From NCBI GenBank assembly GCA_021502835.1, contig JAKFGP010000051.1:124001-188000 (forward strand): a stretch of 64,000 nt of DNA, written 5' to 3'. A program made the position numbers and the translations under genes. A model generated the notes under the pieces. It was given only the letters and a program-made list of their open reading frames with translations, was not told where the DNA came from and searched no databases. The stretch is from Streptomyces thinghirensis (lineage in GTDB: Bacteria; Actinomycetota; Actinomycetia; Streptomycetales; Streptomycetaceae). This document shows, piece after piece, positions 34,442 through 45,779 of the stretch (its first letter is position 1; the number at the start of each line of letters is the position of its first letter).

Positions 34442-36082
34442 TCAGCCCACGTTCACCGCGCTCCACGCCGCGCCCACCGCGGTACTCCGCGCTGTCGGCG
34501 CCGTACAGGTCCTCGGCCGCGCTCAGGGTGGCCGTGCGGGCGCCCGCGTAGTCCGTGGACGAGGTCATGTAGACCGTCAGCGCCCGGTACCAGATGTCGC
34601 CCAGCTTGTCCCGGCCGATCCCGGAGACCGTGGAGCCGTCGCAGGTGGGGGAGTCGTAGGCCACGCCGCCCACGGTCTTCGTGCCGCTGCCCTCGGCGAG
34701 CAGGTAGGCGAAGTGGTTGGCGATCCCGGACGAGTAGTGGACGTCGAGGTCGCCCACCGCGGTGCTCCAGCAGTCGGCCGAACTGCCGTCCCTGCTGGGC
34801 CGGTCCATGTAGCGCAGCGCGTCGCGGCCGAAACCGTCCCGGACGACCTTCTCGCCGATCAGGTAGTCCCCGGCGTCGGTGGAGTTGCCCGCGTGCCACT
34901 CCACCAGCGTGCCGAAGATGTCGGAGGTCGCCTCGTTCAGGCCGCCGGACTCGCCCGAGTACGTCAGCGCCGCCGTGGACGACGTCACGCCGTGCGACAT
35001 TCGTGCCCGGCGACGTCCAGGGAGACCAGCGGGCCGAAGGTCGTCCCGTCACCGTCGCCGTACGTCAGTAGAAGCAACCGTCGTCCCAGAAGGCGTTGTT
35101 GTACCCGTTCCCGTAGTGCACGCGGTTGTATGAGCCCTTGCCGTCGCCCGCGATGCCACTGCGCCCGTGGACGTCCTTGTAGTAGTCCCAGGTGACGTCC
35201 GTGCCGTACTGCGCGTCCACCGCGGCCGAGGCGCGGTCGGCCGCGGTCCCGGTGCCCCAGTGGTTGTCGGCGTCGGTGAACACCGTCGAGGGCGCCCGGA
35301 CCAGGCAGGCGCTGAGGAGGCACAGGTCGGTCCGGTTCCCCGCGTCACCGGTGTACGTGCCGCCGCGCGTCGGATCCTTGAGCTGGTACGACGATGCCGA
35401 CCGCGTCGTCTTCGAGCGGCACCGTGCCGCCGTACAGCGACTTGCCGTCGCCCGTCGCCGTCTCGATGGAGTCCCAGGCGTCGATCCGGGCGCCCGTACC
35501 CGCGTCGGTCAGCACCGTGCGGGCGACCGGGTTGCCGACGAGAGTCTAGCGCCGCCGCGTCCGTGCGCCAGGCCAGCTTCGGGGCACCGTGCAGGGCGTC
35601 GACCACCAGCTCCGGCTTGGCGGTGAGCTTCTTCAGCAGCTCGCCCGGGTTGGCGGCGCGCAGCGTGTTCGCGGCCAGGTCGGCGGCCTTGGGGGCCGAC
35701 AGCCTCGGGGTGACGGTGGGGAGGGGACCGGGGCACTCGTCGCGCGGTTCGCGCCCCGGTAGTCGCCGTCGGGGTCGAGGTGGACGACGAAGTCGCCGCC
35801 CAGGACGGGGATCTCGCGGTAGGTGCGGTCGTACCGGACGCTGGGTGCCGTCCTCGTCGACGACGACGTCGCGGACCTTCGTGTCCTGCTCCGGGGTCAG
35901 GCCCAGCCGCGTGGCGTGGTCCACGAGGGCCGCCGCCGCGTTGTCGAGGGCGGCGGCGGGGTCGGCCGGTCGTCCGCCCGGGCGGCGGGACCAGAGTGGC
36001 CGTCAGGACGGCCGCGCCGGCGACGGCGATGCCGGCCGTGACGGGGCGGGGACCTCGGGCGGGCCGTGATTCGGCGGCTCAT
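34442..36082 (-). CDS. secreted M4 (thermolysin-like) zinc metalloprotease (frameshifted)
   Basis: Preproenzyme of about 540 residues. A signal peptide (MSRRITAR, then hydrophobic residues) leads into the FTP/PepSY propeptide region (QDTKVRDVVVDEDGT, YREIPVLGGDFVVHLD). The catalytic domain has FTDADNHWG and RVHYGNGYNNAFWDDGCF. The HEXXH helix reads HEMSHG once a missing base near 35000 is restored. The third ligand is in GGLNEATSDIFG, and DVHYSSGIANHFAYLL carries the late catalytic His. The stop at 34442 follows AAWSAVNVG. At least six frame switches. Confidence 0.88.
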
Positions 36083-36231
36083 CGAACTCCTTGGGGGAGG
36101 AGCGCTTCGGGGCGCGTGGGGAGCGCAGGGGACGGCGCTGATGTCGACCCAGATTCAAGGAGCCCGGCATGTCACGTTCATAGCCCTCCCGTGAAGATCA
36201 CGAGAGGCAGGGGGGAGAGAACCGGACCTCT

Positions 36232-36667
36232 GTGGAAACCGCGCGACTCCCGTTCTTCGTCTCACGGCATCGCTCCCGCCCCGGCGGCCCCAACATCACG
36301 ACCGCTTCCTGCGCGGACGCCCCGCGCGGAGGAGCCGGCCTCGCCTGCACGGCGCCGTGCTCTGACGCCGGCCCCGGCTACCGTACGCCGTGGAGGCGGT
36401 GCGGGGACCCGGGGCAGTGGTCGCCGGGGGAACTCTGTCACCGCCCGGCCGGAGGCGTACGACGACCTGCTCACCGCCCTGGACCTGCTGGAGGAGTACG
36501 TGCCGGGCGACCCGCGCAACCTGTACGACCGCGTGGCCAGAACGGTCGTACGGGACACCGACGGGGCGCCCGTCCGAGCCTGGGTGCACGTCGCCGCCCC
36601 GTCCGTCGCCGCACGGCTGCGGGCCCGGGGCACACCGATCGAGGGCGGCACCTGGCCCGTGCGCTGA
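36232..36667 (+). CDS. gamma-glutamylcyclotransferase-like protein (frameshifted)
   Basis: About 145 residues of the AIG2/GGCT fold. The N-terminus from GTG 36232 (VETARLPFFV) leads into a stretch that, with indels restored, reads as YGTLRPGG, the family signature. The end ARTVVRDTDGAPVRAWVHVA is also typical. About three frame switches in a short gene make the middle unreliable. Biological role unknown. Confidence 0.6.
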
Positions 36668-36713
36668 CCGCAACGGCTTGCCCGCGCGGCGCCGCCGCCT
36701 CCGTCACCGCTTC

Positions 36714-38863
36714 ACCCGAACCGCGCACACCTTGAACTCCGGCATCCGCGAGGTCGGGTCGAGCGCCGGGTTGGTCAGGTGTTGGCACGCCCTCGCCCGC
36801 CCAGTGGAACGGCATGAACACGGTGTCGGGCCGGATGCCGGTGGTGATGCGGGCCGGCGCCACCGCCCGCCCGCGCCGCGACACGACGGCCACCGGATCG
36901 CCCTCGGCCGCCCCCAGCCGCGCCGCCAGCCGAGGGTGCAACTCCACGAAGGGGCCGGGCGCGGCGGCGTTCAGCTCGTCCACCCGCCGGGTCTGCGCGC
37001 CCGACTGGTACTGCGCCACGACCCGCCTGGTGGTCAGCAGCACCGGATACTCGCCGTCCGGCTCCTGGCGCTCGGACGGTGCGAGACGGGCACGAACCTG
37101 GCCCGCCCGTCGTCGGTGGCGAAGCGGTCGAGGAAGAGACGGGGGGTGCCGGGATGCCGGACGGCGGCCTCGGTGGTCCCTGCCCGAAACCGTCCGTCCT
37201 CACCGTCCTGTCCGTCCCTGTCCGTACCCGTCCGGCGCCGGACACGGCCAGAACACCCCGTTCTCCTCCGCCAGCCGCCGGTAGTCGATCCCGGAGTAGT
37301 CCGCCGGACCGCCTCGCGCTCGCCCGCCGCAGCTCCTCGAAGACCTCCTCGGGCTCGGTCGGGAAGCCCTTCTCCACGCCGAGCCGATCGGCCAGTTCGT
37401 GCAGAACCTCCAGGTCGCTGCGGACCCCCTCCGGCGCACCGATCGCGCGCCGCCGCAGCAGCACCCGCCCCTCCAGGCTGGTCGTGGTCCCCGTCTCCTC
37501 CGCCCACTGCGTCACCGGCAGCACCACGTCCGCCAGCGCCGCCGTCTCGGAGAGCACCACGTCGCACACGGCCAGGAAGTCCAGCGACCGCAGCCGCTCC
37601 TCGACATGGGCCGCGCGGGGCGCCGACACCACCGGGTTGGAGCCCATCAGCAGCAGCGACCTGATGTCCGGGTGCCCAGCGCGTCCAGCAGCTCGTAGGC
37701 GCTGCGCCCCCGGCCCCGGCAGCGAGTCCGGATCCACCCCCCACACCTCGGCGACGCCGCCGCGCCGCCGGGTCGGTCAGCTTGCGGTAGCCGGGCAACT
37801 GGTCCGCCTTCTGCCCGTGTTCCCGCCCCGCCCTGCCCGTTGCCCTGCCCGGTCAGACAGCCGTATCCCGACAGGGGGCGCCCGCCCCGCCCGGTCGCCA
37901 GGCACAGGTTGATCCACGCGCCCACCGTGTCCGTCCCCTTGGCCTGCTGCTCGGGCCCGCGCGCGGTGGAGCACCATCGCCGCCTCCGGCTCGCAGAACA
38001 GCCGCACCGCCTCCCGCAGTTCGGGAACGGACACCCCCGTGATCCGCTCCACGTACTCCGGCCAGTGCCCCATCGCCGCCGCCCGCGCGTCCTCCCAGCC
38101 GGCCGTGCGCTCCTCGACGTACCGCTCGTCGACCCGCCCCTCGGCGACGACCAGGTGCAGCATGCCCAGCGCGAGGGCCAGGTCGGTGCCCGGCCTCGGC
38201 GCCAGGTGCAGGTCGGCCTGCTCGGCGGTCTTCGTGCGGCGCGGGTCGACGACGATCAGCGTGCCGCCGTTCATCGCGCAGCTCGGTGAAGTACCGCAGG
38301 GACGGCGGCATCGTCCTCCGCCGGGTTCGACCCGACGAGGACCACGCACCCGGTCTCCGGAATGTCCTCCAGCGGGAACGGCAGCCCCCGGTCGAGGCCG
38401 AACGCCTTCACACCGGCCGCCGCCGCCGACGACATGCAGAACCGCCCGTTGTAGTCGATCTGCGAGGTGCCCAGCACCACCCGGGCGAACTTCCCCAGCG
38501 TGTACGCCTTCTCGTTGGTCAGCCCGCCCTCGCCGAACACCCCGAGCGCGTCTGCGCCGTGCTCCGCCCGCGTGCGCGCCAGGTTCCCGGCGATCCGTCC
38601 CAGCGCCTCCCTCCCACGAGGCCGGCACCAGCGTCCCGTCGCCGGACTGCACCAAGGGGGAGGTCAGCCGCACCTGGGACGACAGCACCGCCGGCGCCGT
38701 ACGCCCCCTTGCCGCACAGCGCGCCCCGGTTCACCGGGAAGTCGGCGCGCTCGGACACCTCGACGGTCCCGTCGGCGGCGGGCGTCAGGTTCATCCCGCA
38801 CTGCAGGGCGCAGTACGGGCAGTGCGTGGGCGTGGCGGTGTGCTGCGTGGCGGTGTTCCGCAT
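36714..38863 (-). CDS. nasA: assimilatory nitrate reductase catalytic subunit (frameshifted)
   Basis: Molybdenum bis-MGD oxidoreductase of about 715 residues that reduces nitrate to nitrite. The N-terminal [4Fe-4S] motif is CPYCALQCGMN with a later CGKG. NEKAYTLGKFARVVLGTSQIDYNGRFCMSSA contains the Mo-ligand region. LLMGSNPVVSAPR and LADVVLPVTQWAEETGTTT are typical of the NasA/NarB group. The C-terminal MPFHWAG block is the cofactor-capping domain. Eight or so frame switches. With nirBD at 24-27 kb and the sirohydrochlorin chelatase at 39840 it forms a nitrate-to-ammonium route. Confidence 0.9.
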
Positions 38864-38902
38864 GCCGGTGTTCTTGCATGCCGTCCAGCGTGCGACGCCC
38901 GT

Positions 38903-38930
38903 GTTACGCGACCGGGCGGCGGTTTGTTAC
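38903..38930 (-). promoter_or_regulatory. candidate GlnR box of nasA
   Basis: Two GTAAC elements on the minus strand (38930-38926 and 38907-38903) lie 40-67 bases upstream of nasA. They are spaced 23 bases apart, against 22 in the GlnR consensus. The matching b-sites are poor. GlnR control of nasA is established for S. coelicolor; this exact site is an inference. Confidence 0.35.
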
Positions 38931-38981
38931 GCCGCCGGGACGGCGACCTCCCCGGCGCCCGCCGGCCGCGGAGGGGGCGCG

Positions 38982-39674
38982 TCACCGCTCACCGGCCAGG
39001 TCCAGGGCCCGCGCCACCCCCGGCTCCTTCGGCCCGAGGAACGTGGGATCCGGCTCGAAGACCGCGTCCAGCGCCGCCTTCCCCGCCGCGAGGATCTCCC
39101 GAGTGCCCCCGTAGTACCAGGTCACATCGTGTACGTCGTCGGCCCCGACGCCGTCGAGGCCACCCCCGCCTCCTGGCACAGCGCCACCGCGCGCCGGATG
39201 TGGAAGCCCTGGCTGATCAGGACCGCCCGGTCCACGCCGAAGACCTTCTTCGCGCGGACGCAGGAGTCCCAGGTGTCGAAACCGGCGTAGTCGCTGACGA
39301 TCCGCCCGTCGGGGGACCCCGTGCCGTACCAGGTACGCGCGCATGGCGTCCGGCTCGTCGTACTCCTCGCGGCTGTTGTCACCGGTGACGAGGACCACCT
39401 CGATCCGGCCCGCGCGGTACAGCTCGGCCGCCGCGTCCAGCCGGTGCGCGAGGTACGGCGACGGCTCGCTCCTCCACAGCCCGGCGCCGAAGACGACGGC
39501 GACCTCGGTGCGGGGCACGTCGGCCGTGGTGCGCAGCCGGTCACCGGTCACCAGGTGCAGCCACGTGGCCGGCAGCAGACCCAGCACGCACCCGGCCACC
39601 ACCGCCCGGATCAGCCGCCGCTGCCCCGTGCGGGTGCGCGGCAGGCGCGGTCTGCGAGGTCTCCAGCGGCGCAT
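38982..39674 (-). CDS. SanA/YdcF-like DUF218 membrane protein (frameshifted)
   Basis: About 230 residues. A basic N-terminus and one membrane helix (LIRAVVAGCVLGLLPATWL) precede a DUF218 domain with EVAVVFGAGL, LAHRLDAAAELYRAGR, VVLVTGDNS, DYAGFDTWDSCVRAKKVFGV and AVLISQGFHIRRA. SanA-type proteins support envelope barrier function. Frame switches near 39310 and 39140. Same strand as nasA, 118 bases upstream of it. Confidence 0.88.
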   Translation of the reverse strand: MRRWRPRRPRLPRTRTGQRRLIRAVVAGCVLGLLPATWLHLVTGDRLRTTADVPRTEVAVVFGAGLWRSEPSPYLAHRLDAAAELYRAGRIEVVLVTGDNSREEYDEPDAMRAYLVRHGVPRRADRQRLRRFRHLGLLRPREEGLRRGPGGPDQPGLPHPARGGAVPGGGGGLDGVGADDVHDVTWYYGGTREILAAGKAALDAVFEPDPTFLGPKEPGVARALDLAGER

Positions 39675-39790
39675 CGGTGTCGGTCCCCTCCCTGATCGTC
39701 TCCTGACCCCAGGGACGCCCGGGCACGCCGTCCGGTTCACCGGCCGCTCACAGGGGGCGCCCGGCGCCGGTGAACCGCCGGAAAATCCCT

Positions 39791-39817
39791 GTGACCTCCG
39801 CGCAACGGGGAGGCAAC
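39791..39817 (+). promoter_or_regulatory. candidate GlnR box of the chelatase gene
   Basis: GTGAC-n6-GCAAC-n6-GCAAC with exact six-base spacers lies 23-49 bases before the chelatase start. Three of the four elements of a GlnR box fit. This is a pattern match by eye only. Confidence 0.35.
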
Positions 39818-39839
39818 GTCCGGCGGTCACCCTCGATGC

Positions 39840-40700
39840 ATGACGGCGATGACACCGATGGGCAGGACCACGAGCACGGCGGCACCCGGCGGCACCCCGC
39901 CCCTGGTCGTCGTCGCCCACGGCAGCCGCGACCCACGCGCGCTGAGCACCGTACGCGCCCTCCTCGACCGGGTCCGCGCCCTGCGCCCCGGCCTGCCGGT
40001 GCACCTCGGGCACATCGAACTGAACGAGCCCCTGCTCCCCGACACGCTCGCCGCCCTGGGAGACGGGGCGGCCGTCCTCACCCCCTCCTCCTCAGCCGCG
40101 GCCACCACGTCAAACGGGACATCCCCGAGATGGCCGCGGCCTCCCCGGCCCGCGCCCGCGTGGCAGCCCCCTCGGCCCGCACCCGCTGCTCGTGGACGCC
40201 CTCCACGACCGCCTGGTGCAGGGCGGCTGGCCTGTTCACGCGGGGCCGGACCACGCGGTCGTCTCGCGTCCGCGGGCTCCCGCGACCCGGACTCCAGGAC
40301 CGACACGGCCCGCACGGCCGCCCTCCTGTCCGCCCGCATCGGCGCCCCGGTGGTCCCGGCGTACGCCTCGGCGGCGGCTCCGACGGTCCCGGAGGCGGTA
40401 CGCGCGCTGGAGGCCCGGGGCTACCGGAACGTCGCCGTCGCCTCGTACTTCACCAGCCCGGGCCGCTTCGCGACGGAGCGCGCGGCAGCGGCCCTGTGGA
40501 TCGCGTCGCCTCCACTGGGCACCCACCCGGCGATGGCGCGGCTGCTACTGCACCGCTACGACCAGGCACTGGTGAAAGACGGCGAGACCAACGCCCCTGA
40601 AGGGGCGCGGGACGCATCGACTTGCGGCTCCGCCGCGTGGGCGCGACCAGCCACGACGTACGCCGTACTCGCCCGACAACAGAACCCGGCACACGCATAG
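39840..40700 (+). CDS. sirohydrochlorin chelatase, CbiX/SirB-like (frameshifted)
   Basis: Inserts iron into sirohydrochlorin to make siroheme, the cofactor of nitrite and sulfite reductases. About 245 residues with two similar halves: [20 protein letters not shown] and [11 protein letters not shown] in the first, [21 protein letters not shown] and [20 protein letters not shown] in the second. A His in [16 protein letters not shown] is in a second frame. About four frame switches between 40085 and 40270. The last 40 codons run into an interspersed repeat, so the true end is probably near 40580. Confidence 0.82.
   Translation: MTAMTPMGRTTSTAAPGGTPPLVVVAHGSRDPRALSTVRALLDRVRALRPGLPVHLGHIELNEPLLPDTLAALGDGAAVLTPSSSAAATTSNGTSPRWPRPPRPAPAWQPPRPAPAARGRPPRPPGAGRLACSRGAGPRGRLASAGSRDPDSRTDTARTAALLSARIGAPVVPAYASAAAPTVPEAVRALEARGYRNVAVASYFTSPGRFATERAAAALWIASPPLGTHPAMARLLLHRYDQALVKDGETNAPEGARDASTCGSAAWARPATTYAVLARQQNPAHA
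40593..40665. repeat. second copy of the Streptomyces interspersed repeat
   Basis: CGCCCCTGAAGGGGCGCGGG, then GGCTCCGCCGCGTGGGCGCG and ACCAGCCACGACG, match the right and left parts of a repeat that is common in Streptomyces (GGGGCGCGGGGAACTGCGCGACCAGCCACGACG as I recall it). The first part makes a hairpin (GCCCCTGAAGGGGC). Confidence 0.55.
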
Positions 40701-40739
40701 GCGACCCAACTGTCACACCTTCCCCTTACTGTTCATGAC

Positions 40740-42037
40740 ATGGAAGGCACCGCACCCCCACCCCCGTACGACCCGAGCGTCAGTCGCCCGCTACGCCCCC
40801 GAACCGGACAAACGCCCCGGCCGCACCGCCTTCCAACGCGACCGCGCCCGCATCCTGCACTCCTCGGCCCTGCGCCGCCTCGCCGGCAAGACCCAGGTCG
40901 TCACGCCGGGCGAGCGCAGCCCCGTCTGGGACGCCAGCCCTCGCACCCGCCTCACGCACTCCCTGGAATGCGCCCAGGTCGGCCGCGAACTCGGCGCCGC
41001 CCTCGGCTGCGACCCGGACCTCGTCGAGGCCGCCCGCCTCTCCCACGACCTGGGCCACCCGCCCTTCGGCCACAACGGCGAACAGGCGCTCAACGCCTTC
41101 GCCGAGGACTGCGGCGGCTTCGAGGGCAACGCCCAGTCCCTCCGCCCTCCTCACCCGCATCGAGCCCAAGCGCTTCACCGAGGACGGCTCCGTCGGCCTC
41201 AACCTCACCCGCGCCACCCTCGACGCCGCCACCAAGTACCCCTGGCCCCGAGGCGCCCACCCCACCGACCCCGCCTCGCCCAAGTTCGGCGTGTACGACG
41301 ACGACCGGCCCGTCTTCGAGTGGCTCCGCAAGGACGCCCCCGGCGCCCGCACCTGCTTCGAGGCCCAGGTCATGGACTGGGCCGACGACGTGGCGTACTC
41401 CGTGCACGACGTCGAGGACGGCCTGCACGCCGGTCACATCGACCCGAACTGCCTGCTCGCCGACCCCGAGCGCGAGGCGGTCTTCGAGGTCGCCGTCGGC
41501 CGCTACGTCCCGGCCGGCACCGACCACGCCGAACTCGCCGCCGCCCTGGACCGCCTCCTCGCCCAGGACTGGTGGCCGCACGGCTACGACGGCTCGGCCG
41601 TCGCCCAGGCCAGGCTGAAGGACGCCACCAGCCAGCTCATCGGCCGCTTCTGCCTCGCCGCCGAGACCGCCACCCGGGCCGCGTACGGAGGCGGCCGGCT
41701 CACCCGGTACACGGCGGAACTGGTGGTCCCCCGGGAGACCCGCATGGAGTGCGCCGTCCTCAAGGCGGTCGCCGTGCGCTACGTCATGCAGCGCACCGAG
41801 CAGGAGCGGCTCCGCGCAGACCAGCGCGTCGTCGTCGCCGAACTGGCCGAGGCGCTCACCGCCCGCGCCCCCGACGGTCTCGACCCCCAGTTCCGCGCCC
41901 TGTTCGACGGGGCCGCCGACGACCGCGCCCGCAAACGGGTGATCGTCGACCAGATCGCCTCCCTCACCGATGCCTCGGCCCGCTCGCTTCACGCCCGCCT
42001 GACGGGGGCATCCATGAGACTGACGGGACAGGTGTGA
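40740..42037 (+). CDS. dgt: dGTPase-like deoxynucleoside triphosphate triphosphohydrolase (frameshifted)
   Basis: HD-domain enzyme of about 430 residues that cleaves triphosphate from dNTPs. The metal site is visible as [15 protein letters not shown] (His), [15 protein letters not shown] (His-Asp, His), and [19 protein letters not shown] with the late Asp. The N-terminus KTQVVTPGE is typical of the dGTPase family. Frame switches near 40785 and 41145. In Streptomyces this gene lies close to dnaG, as here. Confidence 0.92.
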
Positions 42038-42092
42038 CCCGACAGGCACGTAGGCCCCCGAGACACGGGCCTCCGTGGCCTGATCGGGTCAC
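42034..42092 (+). terminator. nested inverted repeats after dgt
   Basis: GTGACCCGA (42034) and TCGGGTCAC (42084) are perfect 9-base inverted repeats. They enclose a second pair, AGGCCC (42052) and GGGCCT (42067). The structure begins at the dgt stop codon and probably acts as a terminator. Confidence 0.45.
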
Positions 42093-42163
42093 TCCCTCTT
42101 TCCCGCACCACGCCACGTGCGGGACGCTCGCATGTGGCGGCACCCTGACGAGGAGGCAAACAA

Positions 42164-43426
42164 GTGGTCGACGCGGATCAGACATTCGTCATCGTCGGAG
42201 GCGGCCTGGCGGGCGCGAAGGCGGCCGAGACACCTCGCACGGAGGGTTTCACCGGCCGGGTGATCCTCATCTGCGACGAGCGCGACCACCCCTATGAGCG
42301 TCCGCCGCTGTCCAAGGGCTACCTCCTCGGCAAGGAGGAGCGCGACAGCGTCTTCGTGCACGAGCCCGCCTGGTACGCGCAGCACGACATCGAGCTGCAC
42401 CTCGGCCAGACCGTCGTCGCGATCGACCGCGCCGCCAGGACCGTCCACTACGGCGACGACGGCACCCGCGCCGGGTACGACAAGCTGCTCATCGCGACCG
42501 GCGCCGAGCCCCGCCGCCTCGAAGTCCCCGGCACCGGCCTCGCCGGCGTCCACCACCTGCGCCGCCTCGCCCACGCCGAGCGCCTCAAGGGCGTCCTCGC
42601 CTCCTCGGCCGGGACAACGGCCACCTCGTGATCGCCGGCGCGGGCTGGATCGGCCTGGAGGTCGCGGCGGCGGCCCGCGAGTACGGGGCGGAGGTCACCG
42701 TGGTCGAGCCGGGACCGACCCCGCTGCACGGCGTCCTCGGCCCCGAGCTGGGCTCCGTCTTCGCCGAGCTGCACGAGGCGCACGGCGTCCGCTTCCGTTT
42801 CGGCGTGAAGCTGACCGAGATCATCGGCCAGGACGGCATGGTCCTCGCCGCCCGCACCGACGACGGCGAGGAGCACCCGGCGCACGACGTGCTCGCCGCG
42901 ATCGGCGCCGCCCCGCGTACCGCGCTGGCGCAGGCCGCGGGCCTGGAGATCGCCGACCGCGCCCACGGCGGCGGCATCGTCGTCGACGCGAACCTGCGCA
43001 CCTCCGACCCCGACATCCACGCGGCCGGTGACGTGGCCTCCTTCCACCACGCCCTCTTCGACACCAGCCTGCGCGTGGAGCACTGGGCCAACGCCCTCAA
43101 CGGCGGCCCGGCGGCCGCCCGCGCGATGCTCGGCCGGGGCCTCGCCCACGACCGCGTGCCCTACTTCTTCACCGACCAGTACGACCTGGGGATGGAGTAC
43201 TCCGGCTGGCGCCCGCGGGTCGTACGACCAGGTGGTGATCCGCGGGGACGCGGCGAAGCGCGAGTTCATCGCCTTCTGGGTGAAGGAGGGCGTCGTACTG
43301 GCCGGGATGAACGTGAACGTGTGGGACGTCACGGAGCCGATCCAGCAGCTGATCCGCTCGAAGACCCAGGTGGACACGGAGGCGCTGGCGAACCCGCACG
43401 TATCGCTCGAAAGCCTCGTCGCGTAG
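42164..43426 (+). CDS. ferredoxin-reductase-type FAD oxidoreductase (frameshifted)
   Basis: About 420 residues. The FAD motif [38 protein letters not shown], the NADH motif [20 protein letters not shown] and DIHAAGDVA fit the rubredoxin/ferredoxin reductase family of oxygenase systems. The C-terminal reductase domain ends [12 protein letters not shown] 42164 follows a good GAGGAGG site. Two frame switches (42610, 43220). No oxygenase or ferredoxin gene is adjacent, so its partner is unknown. Confidence 0.9.
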
Positions 43427-43589
43427 CTGTCAGTCCGTCGCCGGCCCCGATTCCCGGGGACGACCCCCGGACCCCCGGCCGAATCCCGGCGGTGCCGCGT
43501 CGGACGGCCGCTTCGCGGCGGGCCGGACCTCCCGGGCAGAGCCCGTCGCCGGGCCCGAGCATGTCGGTGCCGCCCCGTAGACTTCACGC

Positions 43590-45526
43590 GTGGCTGGACG
43601 GATCAACGACGAGGACGTGAAGGCGGTACGGGACGCGGTCCCGATCGACGCCGTGGTGTCCGAGTACCTCCAGCTGAGGAACGCGGGCGGCGGCAACCTG
43701 AAGGGCCTCTGCCCCTTCCACGACGAGAAGTCCCCGTCCTTCCAGGTCAGCCCGAGCAAGGGGTTCTTCCACTGCTTCGGCTGCCAGGAGGGGCGGCGAC
43801 ACCATCACGTTCGTGATGAAGATCGACCACCTCACCTTCTCGGAGGCGGTCGAGCGCCTGGCCGGTCAGGCCGGCATCACCCTGCGCTACGAGGAGGGCG
43901 GGTACAACCCCACCCACCAGCGCGGCGAACGCATCCGCCTGGTCGAGGCCCACAAGATCGCCGCCCAGTGGTACGCGGAGCAGCTCGCGACCAGCCCCGA
44001 GGCCGACACGGGCCGCGCCTTCCTCGCGGACCGCGGCTTCGACCAGGCCGCCGCCCAGCACTTCTCCGTCGGCTACAGCCCCCAGGGCTGGGACCACCTC
44101 ACCCGCTACCTGCGCGGCAAGGGATTCAGCGACAAGGAGCTGGTCCTCTCCGGCCTCTCCCAGGAGGGCCGCCGCGCCCCATCGACCGCTTCCGCGGCCG
44201 CCTGATGTGGCCCATCCGCGACATCGGCGGCGACGTCGTCGGCTTCGGCGCCCGCAAGCTCTACGAGGCGGACAACGGCCCGAAGTACCTGAACACCCCG
44301 GACACCGCGATCTACCGGAAGTCCCAGGTCCTGTACGGCATCGACCTGGCGAAGAAGGACATCGCGAAGGCGTCCCGCGCGGTCGTCGTCGAGGGCTACA
44401 CGGACGTCATGGCCTGCCACCTCGCCGGCGTCACCACCGCCATCGCGACCTGCGGCACGGCGTTCGGCGGCGACTACATCAAGATCCTCCGCCGCCTCCT
44501 GATGGACAACGGCTCCGCCCGCGTGATCTTCACCTTCGACGGCGACGCGGCCGGCTAGAAGGCGGCCCTGCGTGCCTTCGAGGACGATCAGAAGTTCGCC
44601 GCCGAGACGTACATCGCCATCGCCCCCGACGGCATGGACCCCTGCGACCTGCGCCTGGCCAAGGGCGACGACGCGGTCGCCGACCTGGTCGAACCGCGCA
44701 CCCCGCTCTTCGAGTTCGCGCTCCGCCAGATCGTGAGCCGCTACGACCTGGACACCCCGGCCGGCCGCGCGTCGGCGCTGGACGAGGCCGCCCCGGTCGT
44801 CGCCCGCATCAAGAACAGCGGCGCCCAGCACGAGGTCGCCGTGCAGCTCGCCGGCATGCTCGGCATCCTCGACACGCAGTTCGTGGTCAAGCGGATCGCC
44901 CAGCTGGCCCGCTGGTCCCGCGACCGCGGCGGCAAGGGGCCCCGCCCCCGACCGGCAGCAGCGCGGCAGCGGCGGCGCCCCGCAGCAGTACGCCGGCCCC
45001 GCCGGTCCGGGCCCGCGCGGCGGCCCGGCCCTCAACCTCCGCAACCCCGTCTTCGCCACCGAACGCGAGCTGCTCAAGCTCGCCCTCCAGCGCCCGGAGC
45101 TGGTCTCCTCGGCCTTCGACGCGTACGGCGTCGACGAGTTCACCGCCCCGCCCTACGCCGCCGTGCGCGAGGCGATCATGGAGGCGGGCGGCGCCGAGTT
45201 CGGCGTCCAGGACCCGCAGGACTACCTGGTCCGCGTCCGCGAGGCCGCCCCCGACGACGCCGTCCGCGCCATGGTCACCGAACTCGCGGTCGAGGCGATC
45301 ATGCTTCACCGCGGCGTGAAGGACGTCGACGAGGTCTACGCGGGCGCCCAGCTGGTCACCGTCCGCCGCCGGGCCGTCGAGCGCCGCATCCGCGACATCA
45401 CGGGCCGCCTCACCCGCCTCACCGGCCACGGCGACCCCGCCGAACTGGCCGCCGTACAGAACGAGCTGTGGGTCCTCCAGCAGTACGACCAGACCCTGCG
45501 CGTACAGGGCGCCGCCGCCCCTCTAG
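43590..45526 (+). CDS. dnaG: DNA primase DnaG (frameshifted, in-frame TAG)
   Basis: Makes RNA primers at the replication fork. About 640 residues. Zinc finger [11 protein letters not shown] with FHCFGC at residues 40-65. Toprim core with [11 protein letters not shown] and [10 protein letters not shown]-terminal DnaB-interacting domain ending QYDQTLR. Frame switches near 43795, 44180, 44940 and 45515. Right after FTFDGDAAG a TAG (44556) stands where the family has Gln (GQKAALRAF), a single C-to-T difference. As primase is essential, these must be sequence errors or the strain could not live. The restored end is TAG at 45524. Confidence 0.93.
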
Positions 45527-45779
45527 GACCGACCGCGGTAACCGCGCGGTCACGCCCGGACGCAAAAGTCACCGCACGCCCCTCGTGGCGGTGATGTGTC
45601 GTACCCCACACTGGGGGCGGTGCCCGAGTCCTCGGAGCGCGGCCGATCCGCCCCGGCGGGTCGCCGATTCCCGCGGTTCCGTTCACGCGTACGGGGCGGA
45701 CCGCGGCGAACGAGCCGGCTCCGCCCCCGAAGTACCGCCGCCGGCCCCCGTCGGCCGCGTCCATCCTGGAGGTCGCCCC

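Noticed and set aside
43590..45526. dnaG as a pseudogene
   Set aside because: Primase is essential and no second copy is in view; all domains are conserved between the breaks, and the same error pattern affects every gene.
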